Assembly: GCF_030758345.1 (NCBI RefSeq) | Contig: NZ_JAVAMO010000017.1 | Location: 1 to 64,000, forward strand | Source: Ruegeria discodermiae | Lineage (GTDB): Bacteria; Pseudomonadota; Alphaproteobacteria; Rhodobacterales; Rhodobacteraceae | Direction: 5' to 3' | DNA length: 64,000 bases | Shown here: piece by piece, positions 15,647 through 23,360 of the stretch | How positions within the stretch are numbered: the stretch's first letter is position 1 | How the letters are laid out: each line of letters starts with the position of its first letter | The notes under the pieces: generated by a model | The model's input: only the letters and a program-made list of their open reading frames with translations | What the model was told of the DNA's origin: nothing | Database searches by the model: none | Program-made: the position numbers and the translations under genes

Positions 15647-16472
15647 GGTTGTGTCGCAAACTTTGGACGGGATGTTGCAACTTCGCGCGGTTTAATCCAA
15701 TGGCTGGTTGGTCTTTGACAGAGTTTAGGAATGTCCGATGATCGACTTCAAAGGTGCGCATTACCCGCAATCTGTGATCCTGTTCGCGATCTATTTCTAC
15801 GTCCGGTACGGCGTCTCCTACCGCGACCTGGAAGAGATCATGGCAGAACGTGGGGTATCGGTTGATCATGCGACGCTGAATCGCTGGGTTGTGAAGTACT
15901 CGCCTTTGGCCGCTCGCGCGGCGCAGAAACGGAAGGCCAATATTGCTGAATCCTGGCGCATGGATGAGACCTACATCAAAGTTTGCGGTGAATGGTTGTA
16001 CCTCTATCGTGCTGTAGATCGCGACGGGCAAACCCTTGATTTCATGCTTTCCGAGAAGCGAGACACAAAGTCTGCGAAGAAATTCTTCGCCAATGTATTG
16101 TGCAACAATGGCATCCCGAAACGGATCACGATCGACAAAAGCAGGAGCAACGCGGCCGGGATCAAAGAGGCCAACAAGATCTTCAAGAGGCTGCAGATAC
16201 CAGTCAAAATCGACACTGTCAGATCAAAATACCTCAACAACATAATCGAGCAGGATCATCGCTTCATAAAGAGGCTCACGAGGCCGATGCTCGGCTTCAA
16301 AAGCTTCGCGTCAGCTGCAGCGGCACTTGCGGGGATCGAGACCACAAACATGATACGAAAGGGCCAACTTGGACCTTCGACAAGCGGATTCCGTCAATTT
16401 GCAGAGCTCGCTGGATAATTCTGCCCAATCAGAGCGATAGCTATGATCAACGCCAGATTTTGCGACAAAGCC
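15647..16472 (+). mobile_element. IS6-family insertion sequence, copy 1, 826 bp
   Basis: Left end GGTTGTGTCGCAAACTTTGG; right end is the complement of GGCTTTGTCGCAAAATCTGG. It encodes one transposase. A second 826-bp element of the same type lies at 48067-48892, about nine-tenths identical by eye. No 8-bp target duplication is visible (left TCGGACTG, right AAGCCATC). Confidence 0.85.
15738..16418 (+). CDS. IS6-family transposase, 226 aa
   Basis: A complete DDE transposase. The N-terminal HTH region is YPQSVILFAIYFYVRYGVSYRDLEEIMAERGVSVDHATLNRWV. Catalytic motifs are WRMDETYIKVCGEWLYLYRAVD, ITIDKSRSNAAGI and IIEQDHRFIKRLTRP. The C-terminus FRQFAELAG ends at a normal stop inside the element. 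Confidence 0.92.
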   Translation: MIDFKGAHYPQSVILFAIYFYVRYGVSYRDLEEIMAERGVSVDHATLNRWVVKYSPLAARAAQKRKANIAESWRMDETYIKVCGEWLYLYRAVDRDGQTLDFMLSEKRDTKSAKKFFANVLCNNGIPKRITIDKSRSNAAGIKEANKIFKRLQIPVKIDTVRSKYLNNIIEQDHRFIKRLTRPMLGFKSFASAAAALAGIETTNMIRKGQLGPSTSGFRQFAELAG

Positions 16473-16483
16473 AAGCCATCTCC

Positions 16484-17569
16484 TCAGTCATCAAAAGAAT
16501 TTGCGACAGAACCGTGATCGTTGGACCTTAAGGCACATTGAGCCGGGAGCAAGTTTTCCTGGATCAGAATCTCGATGCGAATCTGTTCCTGTGACCTCAT
16601 GATCTCTCGCTTGTCGCACCGGGCGCGCAGCAGGCGAACCGAGCTGCGCACCAGATGTCCGGAATCCTGGGCGATTACGGCATCGACCTCGCCGGACACC
16701 AATGCCTTGCGCGTTCGGTCCGTTAGTTCATGCGCGATTACTGTCAACGTTTGGGGGTCGGTTTGTCTGGCCACCGCGTTCAATGGCAATCGCGCCTCGG
16801 AACTCATGACATAGGCGGCAACGATATCGGGGCTGTTGTTGATCATATTGGAAATAATCTCATACGCACGCGCTTCGTCTCCATGGGTCTCCAACGAGGG
16901 CAGGGCGGTCAGATTGGGATAATCCCGGGTTAGGACCTGATCAAAGCCGCGGCGCCGTTCCAGACTGTCGCGCGCATTCATGGTTTCCGAAACCACCATG
17001 ACTTTTCCCTGTAGACCACAGACAAACCGCCCGATCAGCCGTGCAGCGGTTGCGCCGGCTGCGTGGTTGTCGATGCCAACGAAATCCATGTCAGACAGCT
17101 TTTGCTGGCCCGAAATCAGATGGACAACGTGCACGCCCTTCTCCTGAAGCCGAATTGCGGCGTCCCGCACCTGCGGGGATTCGGGCGCCATCAAAGCAAT
17201 TCCATCAACCTCGTCCCGCCTAATCTTCAACAGGGTTTGGGCGATCAGATGAGGGTCAACCTGGGAGATTTCCTGATGGGTGATCTCCATCCCTTCGGCT
17301 GCGAGACCGATGTTTGTTTCAAAGATACGATCGCGCAACTCGGCTATGAATAAGTCGCCCCGCCGGGGCAGCAGAAACCGAAACCTGTATTGCCTGCTTT
17401 TGGCCAGATTGGCCGCAGACAGATTCCGAACGAACCCGATTTCCTCAATCGCTTTTTTGACGGCTTCTACAGTTTTCTTGCGTACACCGGGACGTTTGTT
17501 GAGGACGCGATCAACCGTCGCAAGGCTAACGCCGGCGGCTTTTGCGAGGTCTTTGGTTGTTGGGCGCAT
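16484..17569 (-). CDS. LacI-family repressor, 361 aa
   Basis: A sugar/polyol-responsive repressor. The LacI HTH opens the protein: TTKDLAKAAGVSLATVDRVLNKRPGVRKKTVEAVKKAIEEIGF. A periplasmic-binding-protein-like sensor domain follows (DGIALMAPESPQVRDAAIRL, VDFVGIDNHAAGATAARLIG, GKVMVVSETMNARDSLERRRGF). I chose the ATG at 17569 because it gives the standard LacI start; a longer frame from 17647 would read through an operator. The last residues (GSVANSF) are encoded by an IS6-type inverted end at 16496-16513, so the natural C-terminus has been replaced by a few residues. It is divergent from the polyol ABC operon, which it probably represses. Confidence 0.9.
   Translation of the reverse strand: MRPTTKDLAKAAGVSLATVDRVLNKRPGVRKKTVEAVKKAIEEIGFVRNLSAANLAKSRQYRFRFLLPRRGDLFIAELRDRIFETNIGLAAEGMEITHQEISQVDPHLIAQTLLKIRRDEVDGIALMAPESPQVRDAAIRLQEKGVHVVHLISGQQKLSDMDFVGIDNHAAGATAARLIGRFVCGLQGKVMVVSETMNARDSLERRRGFDQVLTRDYPNLTALPSLETHGDEARAYEIISNMINNSPDIVAAYVMSSEARLPLNAVARQTDPQTLTVIAHELTDRTRKALVSGEVDAVIAQDSGHLVRSSVRLLRARCDKREIMRSQEQIRIEILIQENLLPAQCALRSNDHGSVANSFDD
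16496..16513 (-). repeat. Solo IS6-type inverted end
   Basis: The complement reads GGTTCTGTCGCAAATTCT, an IS6-type terminus, separated from the right end of IS6 copy 1 by 23 bases. It marks the edge of an older, mostly deleted element and supplies the last codons of the LacI gene. Its first bases resemble the MITE ends (GGATCTGTCGCAAAGTTT). Confidence 0.6.
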
Positions 17570-17633
17570 CCAACCGCCTTCGGTTTGAGTTTCAAGGACT
17601 ATTTGCCCAACTTTCTGCGACATGCAAGCCTTT

Positions 17634-17649
17634 TGAGGCACGTGCATCA
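17634..17649. promoter_or_regulatory. LacI-type operator O1 (imperfect)
   Basis: TGAGGCACGTGCATCA is a 16-bp inverted repeat with one arm mismatch. Its centre lies exactly 30 bp (about three helical turns) from the perfect operator at 17663-17680. It is close to the divergent LacI gene start and probably serves autoregulation. Confidence 0.6.
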
Positions 17650-17662
17650 GAAAATGGTTGAT

Positions 17663-17680
17663 CTGAGGTACGTACCTCAG
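17663..17680. promoter_or_regulatory. LacI-type operator O2 (perfect palindrome)
   Basis: CTGAGGTACGTACCTCAG is a perfect 18-bp palindrome with the central CG common to LacI-family operators. It lies 70 bases before the binding-protein gene. Together with O1 it should let the divergently encoded LacI protein repress the transport operon. Confidence 0.7.
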
Positions 17681-17749
17681 CTATCAAAGCTTCCATCAAC
17701 GAGTCGCCGTTCACAAAACCGGCGCAAATCAGATGGGAGGAGTTACCAG

Positions 17750-19066
17750 ATGAATGCGAAGCTGAAATTTACCGTGGCCACAGCCGCCTTGATTGGCGCA
17801 ACCGGGGCCGCCAAGGCCGAAGACCTGACCCTGTGCTGGGCGTCATGGGATCCGGCGAATGCTCTGATCGAACTCAGCAAGGACTTCGAGGAAAAATCCG
17901 GCCACACCATGAATTTCGAATTCGTGCCATGGCCCAACTTCGCCGACCGGATGCTGAACGAACTGAACTCGGGCGGCAAGCTCTGCGATCTGATGATCGG
18001 GGACAGCCAGTGGATCGGCGGTGGTGCCGAGAACGGGCACTATGTTAAACTAAATGATTTCTTCGAGGCCGAAGGTATCACGATGGATGACTTCATTCCG
18101 GCGACCGTGACGGGATATGCCGAATGGCCCAAGAACACGCCGAACTACTGGGCTCTGCCCGCTTTTGGCGACGTCGTGGGCTGGACCTATCGCAAGGACT
18201 GGTTTGAACGCCCGGAACTGCAGGCCGAGTTCAAAGAAAAATACGGCCGCGATCTGGATGTGCCCAATTCACTGGGCGAGTTGAAAGACGTTGCTCAGTT
18301 TTTCCAGGGGCGCGATATCGACGGCACAACGGTTTACGGCGCTGCGATCTATACTGAACGCGGGTCTGAGGGCATTACTATGGGCGTCACCAACGCCTTG
18401 TACAACTACGGTTTCGAATACGGCAACCCCGACAGCCCCTATGAGCTTGATGGATTCGTCAATTCCGAGGATGCTGTTGCTGGTCTGGAGTTTTACAAGG
18501 ACCTCTATGACACGGCCACGCCTCCGGGGTCTTCGAACTGGTATATGGGCGAGAACATCGATGCCTACAAATCCGGGCAGGTTGCGCTGCAGATGAACTT
18601 TGCCTTCATCTGGCCGGGGGTTGAGGCCGACCCCAATGTCGGCGGCGGAAAATCCGGCTATTTTCCCAACCCCGCAGGCCCGAACGGGCAGTTTGCACAG
18701 CTTGGCGGGCAGGGGATTTCCGTCGTCTCGTACTCGGACAAGCAGGATGCCGCGCTGGAATACATCAAGTGGTTCGCACAGCCAGAGATTCAGGCGCGCT
18801 GGTGGGAGCTGGGCGGCTACTCGGCGCTGAAGGCAGTGGTTGAAGACCCGGGGTTTGCAACCAGCCAGCCTTATGCGCAGACCTTCTTGGACTCGATGGC
18901 GATCGTAAAGGATTTCTGGGCGGAACCGGCCTATGCCGAACTGCTTCTGGCCATGCAACAACGTGTGCATGATTATGTCATCGCCGGAAATGGCACGGCG
19001 CAAGAGGCGCTGGATGGTCTGGTGGGAGACTGGACCGAAACCTTCGAAGACGAAGGCAAGATCTGA
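17750..19066 (+). CDS. ABC substrate-binding protein, polyol/glycerol type, 438 aa
   Basis: A family 1 extracellular solute-binding protein. Signal peptide residues 1-22 (MNAKLKFTVATAALIGATGAAKA). The mature part opens EDLTLCWASWDPANALIELSKDFEEKSGHTMNFEFVPWPNF, as in carbohydrate and polyol binding proteins. Later features are LPAFGDVVGWTYRKDWFE and GGQGISVVSYSDKQDAALEYIKWFAQPEIQARWWELGGYSA. I chose the ATG at 17750, preceded by GGGAGGAG 7 bases upstream. It is the first gene of an operon ending in dihydroxyacetone kinase, so glycerol, dihydroxyacetone or a related polyol is the likely substrate. Confidence 0.88.
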   Translation: MNAKLKFTVATAALIGATGAAKAEDLTLCWASWDPANALIELSKDFEEKSGHTMNFEFVPWPNFADRMLNELNSGGKLCDLMIGDSQWIGGGAENGHYVKLNDFFEAEGITMDDFIPATVTGYAEWPKNTPNYWALPAFGDVVGWTYRKDWFERPELQAEFKEKYGRDLDVPNSLGELKDVAQFFQGRDIDGTTVYGAAIYTERGSEGITMGVTNALYNYGFEYGNPDSPYELDGFVNSEDAVAGLEFYKDLYDTATPPGSSNWYMGENIDAYKSGQVALQMNFAFIWPGVEADPNVGGGKSGYFPNPAGPNGQFAQLGGQGISVVSYSDKQDAALEYIKWFAQPEIQARWWELGGYSALKAVVEDPGFATSQPYAQTFLDSMAIVKDFWAEPAYAELLLAMQQRVHDYVIAGNGTAQEALDGLVGDWTETFEDEGKI

Positions 19067-19191
19067 TCAATCGCTTCGTCGGGCGGCATTGGCTGCCCGA
19101 TCCTCCCACTCCGGGCTGGCATCTTGTCTGCCCGGAGCACACAGCCAACTTCGACGTACCACCCCAAGGGCCGTCGATGAGGGATCAAAAA

Positions 19192-20139
19192 ATGATACAC
19201 ACTCCGATGGATAAGATCGCCGAAGCGACACCCGAGCCCATGGCCCGAAAAGTGCGCGGCCTGTCAGATCGGGCCATTGCCTGGATCTTTGTCGCGCCGT
19301 CCATATTCCTGCTGCTGGCGGTCAATATCTTTCCGCTGATCTGGACTATCCGGCTGAGCTTTACCAACTACAGGGTTAACCGCCCGAACCGCGACATCGA
19401 CTTTGTCGGTCTGCGCAACTACGAGCGTATCCTGACCGACAGCGATACGTGGATGACGATGCAGGCGACCGCGCATTTCCTGATCTGGACCATCGTTCTG
19501 CAGGTTCTGATCGGTTTCGCGCTGGCTTATCTGCTGAACATGAAATTCAAGGGCAACGATATGTGGACCACAATCATCGTGTTTCCCATGATGCTCAGCC
19601 CTGCGGTCGTCGGCAATTTCTGGACCTTCCTCTATCAGCCGCAGATCGGCCTGTTCAACTACGTGGTGACGTTCTTTACCGGCGGTGATCCATCCAGCTT
19701 TTCGATGATCGGCGACGTGCAACTGGCCCCCTGGGCCATCGTGATCGTCGATACATGGATGTGGACCCCGTTTGTGATGCTGATCTGTCTGGCAGGGTTG
19801 CGGTCGATTCCAGATTCGATCTATGAGGCAGCGGAATGCGACCGCGCCAGCAAATGGCGGCAGTTCTGGACGATCACCATCCCGATGGCTCTGCCGTTTC
19901 TGATGCTGGCCGTGCTGTTCCGCGGCATCGAGAACTTCAAGATGTTCGACCTTGTGGTGCAGCTGACTGGCGGTGGTCCGGGCAATACAACCACATTGAC
20001 CTCGATCGACCTGAAACGTGAAGCGTTCGAGAAATGGCGCACCGGCTATTCCTCGGCCTATGCGGTCATCCTGTTCGTCACCGTCTTTGGCCTTGCGTCG
20101 ATCTACGTCAAAGCCCTGAACAAGGTAAAAGAAAGATGA
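19192..20139 (+). CDS. Sugar/polyol ABC permease (first), 315 aa
   Basis: A MalF/UgpA-type inner-membrane permease with six predicted segments, beginning IAWIFVAPSIFLLLAVNIFPLIWTIRLSFTNY. The EAA loop is readable as YEAAECDRASKWRQFWTITIPMALPFL, where the ATPase docks. I chose the ATG at 19192 because GAGGGA lies about 7 bases upstream; the earlier ATG at 19177 would overlap that site. It follows the binding-protein gene by 125 bases and overlaps the next permease by 4 bases (ATGA). Confidence 0.9.
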   Translation: MIHTPMDKIAEATPEPMARKVRGLSDRAIAWIFVAPSIFLLLAVNIFPLIWTIRLSFTNYRVNRPNRDIDFVGLRNYERILTDSDTWMTMQATAHFLIWTIVLQVLIGFALAYLLNMKFKGNDMWTTIIVFPMMLSPAVVGNFWTFLYQPQIGLFNYVVTFFTGGDPSSFSMIGDVQLAPWAIVIVDTWMWTPFVMLICLAGLRSIPDSIYEAAECDRASKWRQFWTITIPMALPFLMLAVLFRGIENFKMFDLVVQLTGGGPGNTTTLTSIDLKREAFEKWRTGYSSAYAVILFVTVFGLASIYVKALNKVKER

Positions 20140-21074
20140 GCTTTTCCGTCACAGAACCGTCCATCCGGACGAAGTGGTTCGCGGGCACGGCTGTGGTGCT
20201 TTACGCGGTCATCACCATCCTGCCGCTGATGTGGATCATCGCAACCGGCTTCAAGTCGCCTGCAGATTCCATCGCCTACCCGCCCAAGGTCGTGTTCGAG
20301 CCGACGCTGGAAGGGTATGTCAACCTGTTCACCCAGCGCACCCGCCTGAATCAGGATGATCTGGACGCGCTGCCGCCGCCAGAAACCTGGTATGATGAAA
20401 TGGTCCGCGAACAGGGGCAGGTGATCACTGGTCGGTCTCGCTATGGTGAGCGGTTCATGAATTCGATCTTCATCGGGTTTGGGTCCACCTTCCTGTGCAT
20501 GGTGCTGGGGACGGCTGCGGCTTATGCGTTCAGCCGGTTCCGGGTGCCGCTCAAGAATGATTTGCTGTTCTTCATCCTGTCGACGCGGATGATGCCGCCG
20601 ATTGCGGTTGCTATCCCGATCTTTCTGATGTTCCGCCAACTGGGGCTGAACGACACCCATCTGGGCATGATCCTGCTTTATACAGCAGTCAACCTGTCGC
20701 TGTCGGTCTGGTTGCTGAAAGGGTTCATCGACGAGATTCCGGTGGAATATGAAGAGGCCGCGCTCATCGACGGATACACACGCTTTCAGGCGTTTTACAA
20801 AGTTGTGCTGCCGCAGGCGGCCACTGGCATCGCCTCAACCGCGATCTTCTGTCTGATCTTTGCGTGGAACGAGTACGCCTTTGCAGTTCTGCTGACCTCG
20901 GGTACCGCCCAGACCGCGCCGCCCTTTATCCCGACCATCATCGGCGTCGGCGGCAAGGACTGGCCCGCCGTGGCTGCCGGGGCAACCATCTTCCTGGTGC
21001 CTGTCATGGTCTTCACCATCCTTCTGCGCAAGCATCTGCTGCGCGGCATCACATTCGGAGCGGTTCGCAAATGA
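20136..21074 (+). CDS. Sugar/polyol ABC permease (second), 312 aa
   Basis: A MalG/UgpE-type permease. The first membrane segment is AVVLYAVITILPLMWIIATGFKSPAD. A long periplasmic loop follows (residues about 60-105). The EAA loop is YEEAALIDGYTRFQAFYKVVLPQAATGIAST. It ends RKHLLRGITFGAVRK, typical of the family. The ATG overlaps the stop of the first permease (ATGA). Confidence 0.9.
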   Translation: MSFSVTEPSIRTKWFAGTAVVLYAVITILPLMWIIATGFKSPADSIAYPPKVVFEPTLEGYVNLFTQRTRLNQDDLDALPPPETWYDEMVREQGQVITGRSRYGERFMNSIFIGFGSTFLCMVLGTAAAYAFSRFRVPLKNDLLFFILSTRMMPPIAVAIPIFLMFRQLGLNDTHLGMILLYTAVNLSLSVWLLKGFIDEIPVEYEEAALIDGYTRFQAFYKVVLPQAATGIASTAIFCLIFAWNEYAFAVLLTSGTAQTAPPFIPTIIGVGGKDWPAVAAGATIFLVPVMVFTILLRKHLLRGITFGAVRK

Positions 21075-21259
21075 TTACTTTCATCAATGGCCTGCTGCGG
21101 CTGCGCCGTGGCCCTTGGGAAATGATGGCCTCGATCCTTATCGCGTTGGGCGTCATCATGCTGATGCAGCCCTTTGTGCTGGCACTGTTCACCTATTCCT
21201 TCATTGTCACGCTGATTGGCACGGTGATGTTTATCATCGTCAGCCACTTCCCGGAATAA
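21071..21259 (+). CDS. Small two-helix membrane protein, 62 aa
   Basis: MITFINGLLRLRRGPWEMMASILIALGVIMLMQPFVLALFTYSFIVTLIGTVMFIIVSHFPE has two hydrophobic helices (about 20-36 and 40-57). The ATG overlaps the permease stop (ATGA) and the stop lies 4 bases before the ATPase, so it is embedded in the operon. Glycerol-type transport operons of rhizobia also carry a small membrane ORF at this point, as I recall. A role as an accessory subunit of the importer is inferred. Confidence 0.75.
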   Translation: MITFINGLLRLRRGPWEMMASILIALGVIMLMQPFVLALFTYSFIVTLIGTVMFIIVSHFPE

Positions 21260-21263
21260 ACAC

Positions 21264-22361
21264 ATGGCACAGATCAGAATTGAAAGTGTGCGCAAGGAAT
21301 TCGGGGCGTTCACGGCTGTTCAGTCGTCGAGTTTCACCATCGAAGATGGCGAGTTTTTCATGCTGCTTGGCCCCTCGGGCTGTGGCAAGACCACGACGTT
21401 GCGCATGATGGCCGGGCTGGAGCTACCCACCAGCGGCGAGATCTATATCGACGGTGAAGAGGTGGGCATGAAGCCCGCCAGCCAGCGTGATATCGCCTTT
21501 GTGTTCCAGATGTTCGCGCTCTACCCGCATATGAATGTGGGTAAGAACATCAGCTATCCGCTGCTGAGCCAGGGTATGCCCAAGGCGCAGGTGAAAGAGA
21601 AGGTGGATGAGGTTGCCCAGATTCTGGGGATCACCGACATTCTCAAGAAACCTGTAGGAGGCCTGTCCGGTGGCGACCGCCAGCGTGTCGCGCTTGGCCG
21701 TGCCATCGTGCGCAATCCCAAGGCGTTCTTCATGGATGAACCGCTGGGGGCGCTGGATGCCGAGTTCCGCGAGCATATGTCCGAGGAACTGCGCGCGCTG
21801 CATGACCGGATGGGGGCCACTACGGTTTACGTGACCCATGACCAGCTTGAGGCGATGCAGATGGGTGACAAGATCGTGGTCATGAACCACGGCGTTGTCG
21901 AACAGTTTGGCGTCCCACAGGATATCTATGACTGGCCCGCCACGATGTTTGTGGCCAGTTTCATAGGCTCACCCGCGATGAACTTCCTGAACTTCCATGG
22001 CATCGTGGGTACGGGCACAACTGCGGTCAAACTGGCGGAAAGCGAAATCAAAGTGCCCGAACAACTCGGCGGTGCGCGCGGCGACCTGGTTCTGGGTGTG
22101 CGCCCTGAACATGTACACCTCGACGATAGTGCGGATTACCGAGGAGAGGTCACCGCAACAGAATATCTGGGCACCACGCAAATCGTGACACTGAACACGC
22201 CACACGGCGAAATCAAGGCGCGTATCCCGTCCAGCACCCGTGCCGAAGTTGGTGAAAACACTGGATTGCGCTTTGACGAACGCACGATCACGGTCTTTGA
22301 AATGGAAAAGGGCAGGGCGTTGCTCTCTGCCGCAAATCAAGGGGTTCTGAACCATGGCTGA
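21264..22361 (+). CDS. Sugar/polyol ABC ATPase (first), 365 aa
   Basis: A UgpC/MalK-type ATPase. Walker A GPSGCGKTTTLR (about residue 36), signature LSGGDRQRVALGRA (the usual Q after GG is replaced by D), Walker B AFFMDEPLGALDAE, and switch His in VYVTHDQLEAM. A C-terminal regulatory OB-type domain begins near residue 240. The operon encodes two different ATPases, so the importer probably uses a heterodimer, as described for rhizobial GlpS/GlpT. Confidence 0.9.
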   Translation: MAQIRIESVRKEFGAFTAVQSSSFTIEDGEFFMLLGPSGCGKTTTLRMMAGLELPTSGEIYIDGEEVGMKPASQRDIAFVFQMFALYPHMNVGKNISYPLLSQGMPKAQVKEKVDEVAQILGITDILKKPVGGLSGGDRQRVALGRAIVRNPKAFFMDEPLGALDAEFREHMSEELRALHDRMGATTVYVTHDQLEAMQMGDKIVVMNHGVVEQFGVPQDIYDWPATMFVASFIGSPAMNFLNFHGIVGTGTTAVKLAESEIKVPEQLGGARGDLVLGVRPEHVHLDDSADYRGEVTATEYLGTTQIVTLNTPHGEIKARIPSSTRAEVGENTGLRFDERTITVFEMEKGRALLSAANQGVLNHG

Positions 22362-23349
22362 GGTCGAGCTTCGCAATGTGACGAAAACCTATGGCGACAC
22401 GGTCGCATTGGACAACGTGTCGATGACCATCCCGGATGGGGCTTTTGTGGTTCTGCTGGGGCCGACCGGCGCGGGGAAGACAACAACGCTGCGCATGGTG
22501 TCCGGTCTGGACAAGCCCGATGAGGGCGAAGTTCTGATGGATGGCCGATCCCTGAACGGGCTGACCCCGGCGCAACGCAATGTGGCGATGGTGTTCCAGC
22601 AATACTCGCTGTACCCGCACCTTACCGTGTACGAAAACCTGGCCTTCCCGCTGCGCTCTCCGCTGCTGAAAACGCCGGAGGATGAGATCAAGATCAAGGT
22701 ACAGCGCGTCGCCGAGACCTTGCAGATTGCGCATAAGCTTGAAAACAAGGCGACCGCCCTGTCCGGTGGCGAGATGCAGCGCGTTTCCATCGGGCGCGCT
22801 CTGGTGCGCAACCCCGAAGTGTATCTGATGGACGAACCGCTCAGCTCGCTGGACGCCAAGCTGCGCGCCGATCTGCGGGTCGAGCTGAAAAGTATTCAGG
22901 CCGACAGCGGTGCAACGCTGCTGTATGTGACGCATGACCAGATCGAAGCAATGACCATGGCCACCCATGTGGGCGTTCTGGATCACGGTAAACTGGTTCA
23001 GTTCGGCACTCCGCGCGAGATATACGAGGATCCGGTCAGCATCTATGCTGCCAGCCGATTGGGGCAGCCCCGGATCAATATTCTGCCTGCGGATATTTTT
23101 GGCCACGCGCCGTCGGGTGCCAAATCCATTGGCCTACGCCCGGAACAGATCGGACAGGGCGATGGTCAGGAAAGTCTTGTCACGCGGGTCGAGCATCTGG
23201 GTGATCAAACCCGCCTGCACCTGTCGTTCAGGGACCATGACCTGATCACGGTGACGGACACCCACACCCCGTTGAAGTCAGGCGACATCGTCAAAATCGC
23301 CCCCAACAACCCGTTTTTCTTTGACGCCGCTGGCGCTCGGATTCAGTGA
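22354..23349 (+). CDS. Sugar/polyol ABC ATPase (second), 331 aa
   Basis: The second MalK-type ATPase of the operon. Walker A GPTGAGKTTTLR, Q-loop MVFQQYSLYPHLT, signature LSGGEMQRVSIGRA, Walker B VYLMDEPLSSLDAKL, switch His LYVTHDQIEAM. A shorter C-terminal domain follows. It overlaps the first ATPase gene by 8 bases. Having an intact canonical signature, it may be the dominant hydrolysing partner of the pair (inference). Confidence 0.9.
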   Translation: MAEVELRNVTKTYGDTVALDNVSMTIPDGAFVVLLGPTGAGKTTTLRMVSGLDKPDEGEVLMDGRSLNGLTPAQRNVAMVFQQYSLYPHLTVYENLAFPLRSPLLKTPEDEIKIKVQRVAETLQIAHKLENKATALSGGEMQRVSIGRALVRNPEVYLMDEPLSSLDAKLRADLRVELKSIQADSGATLLYVTHDQIEAMTMATHVGVLDHGKLVQFGTPREIYEDPVSIYAASRLGQPRINILPADIFGHAPSGAKSIGLRPEQIGQGDGQESLVTRVEHLGDQTRLHLSFRDHDLITVTDTHTPLKSGDIVKIAPNNPFFFDAAGARIQ

Positions 23350-23360
23350 AAGAGATCAAC

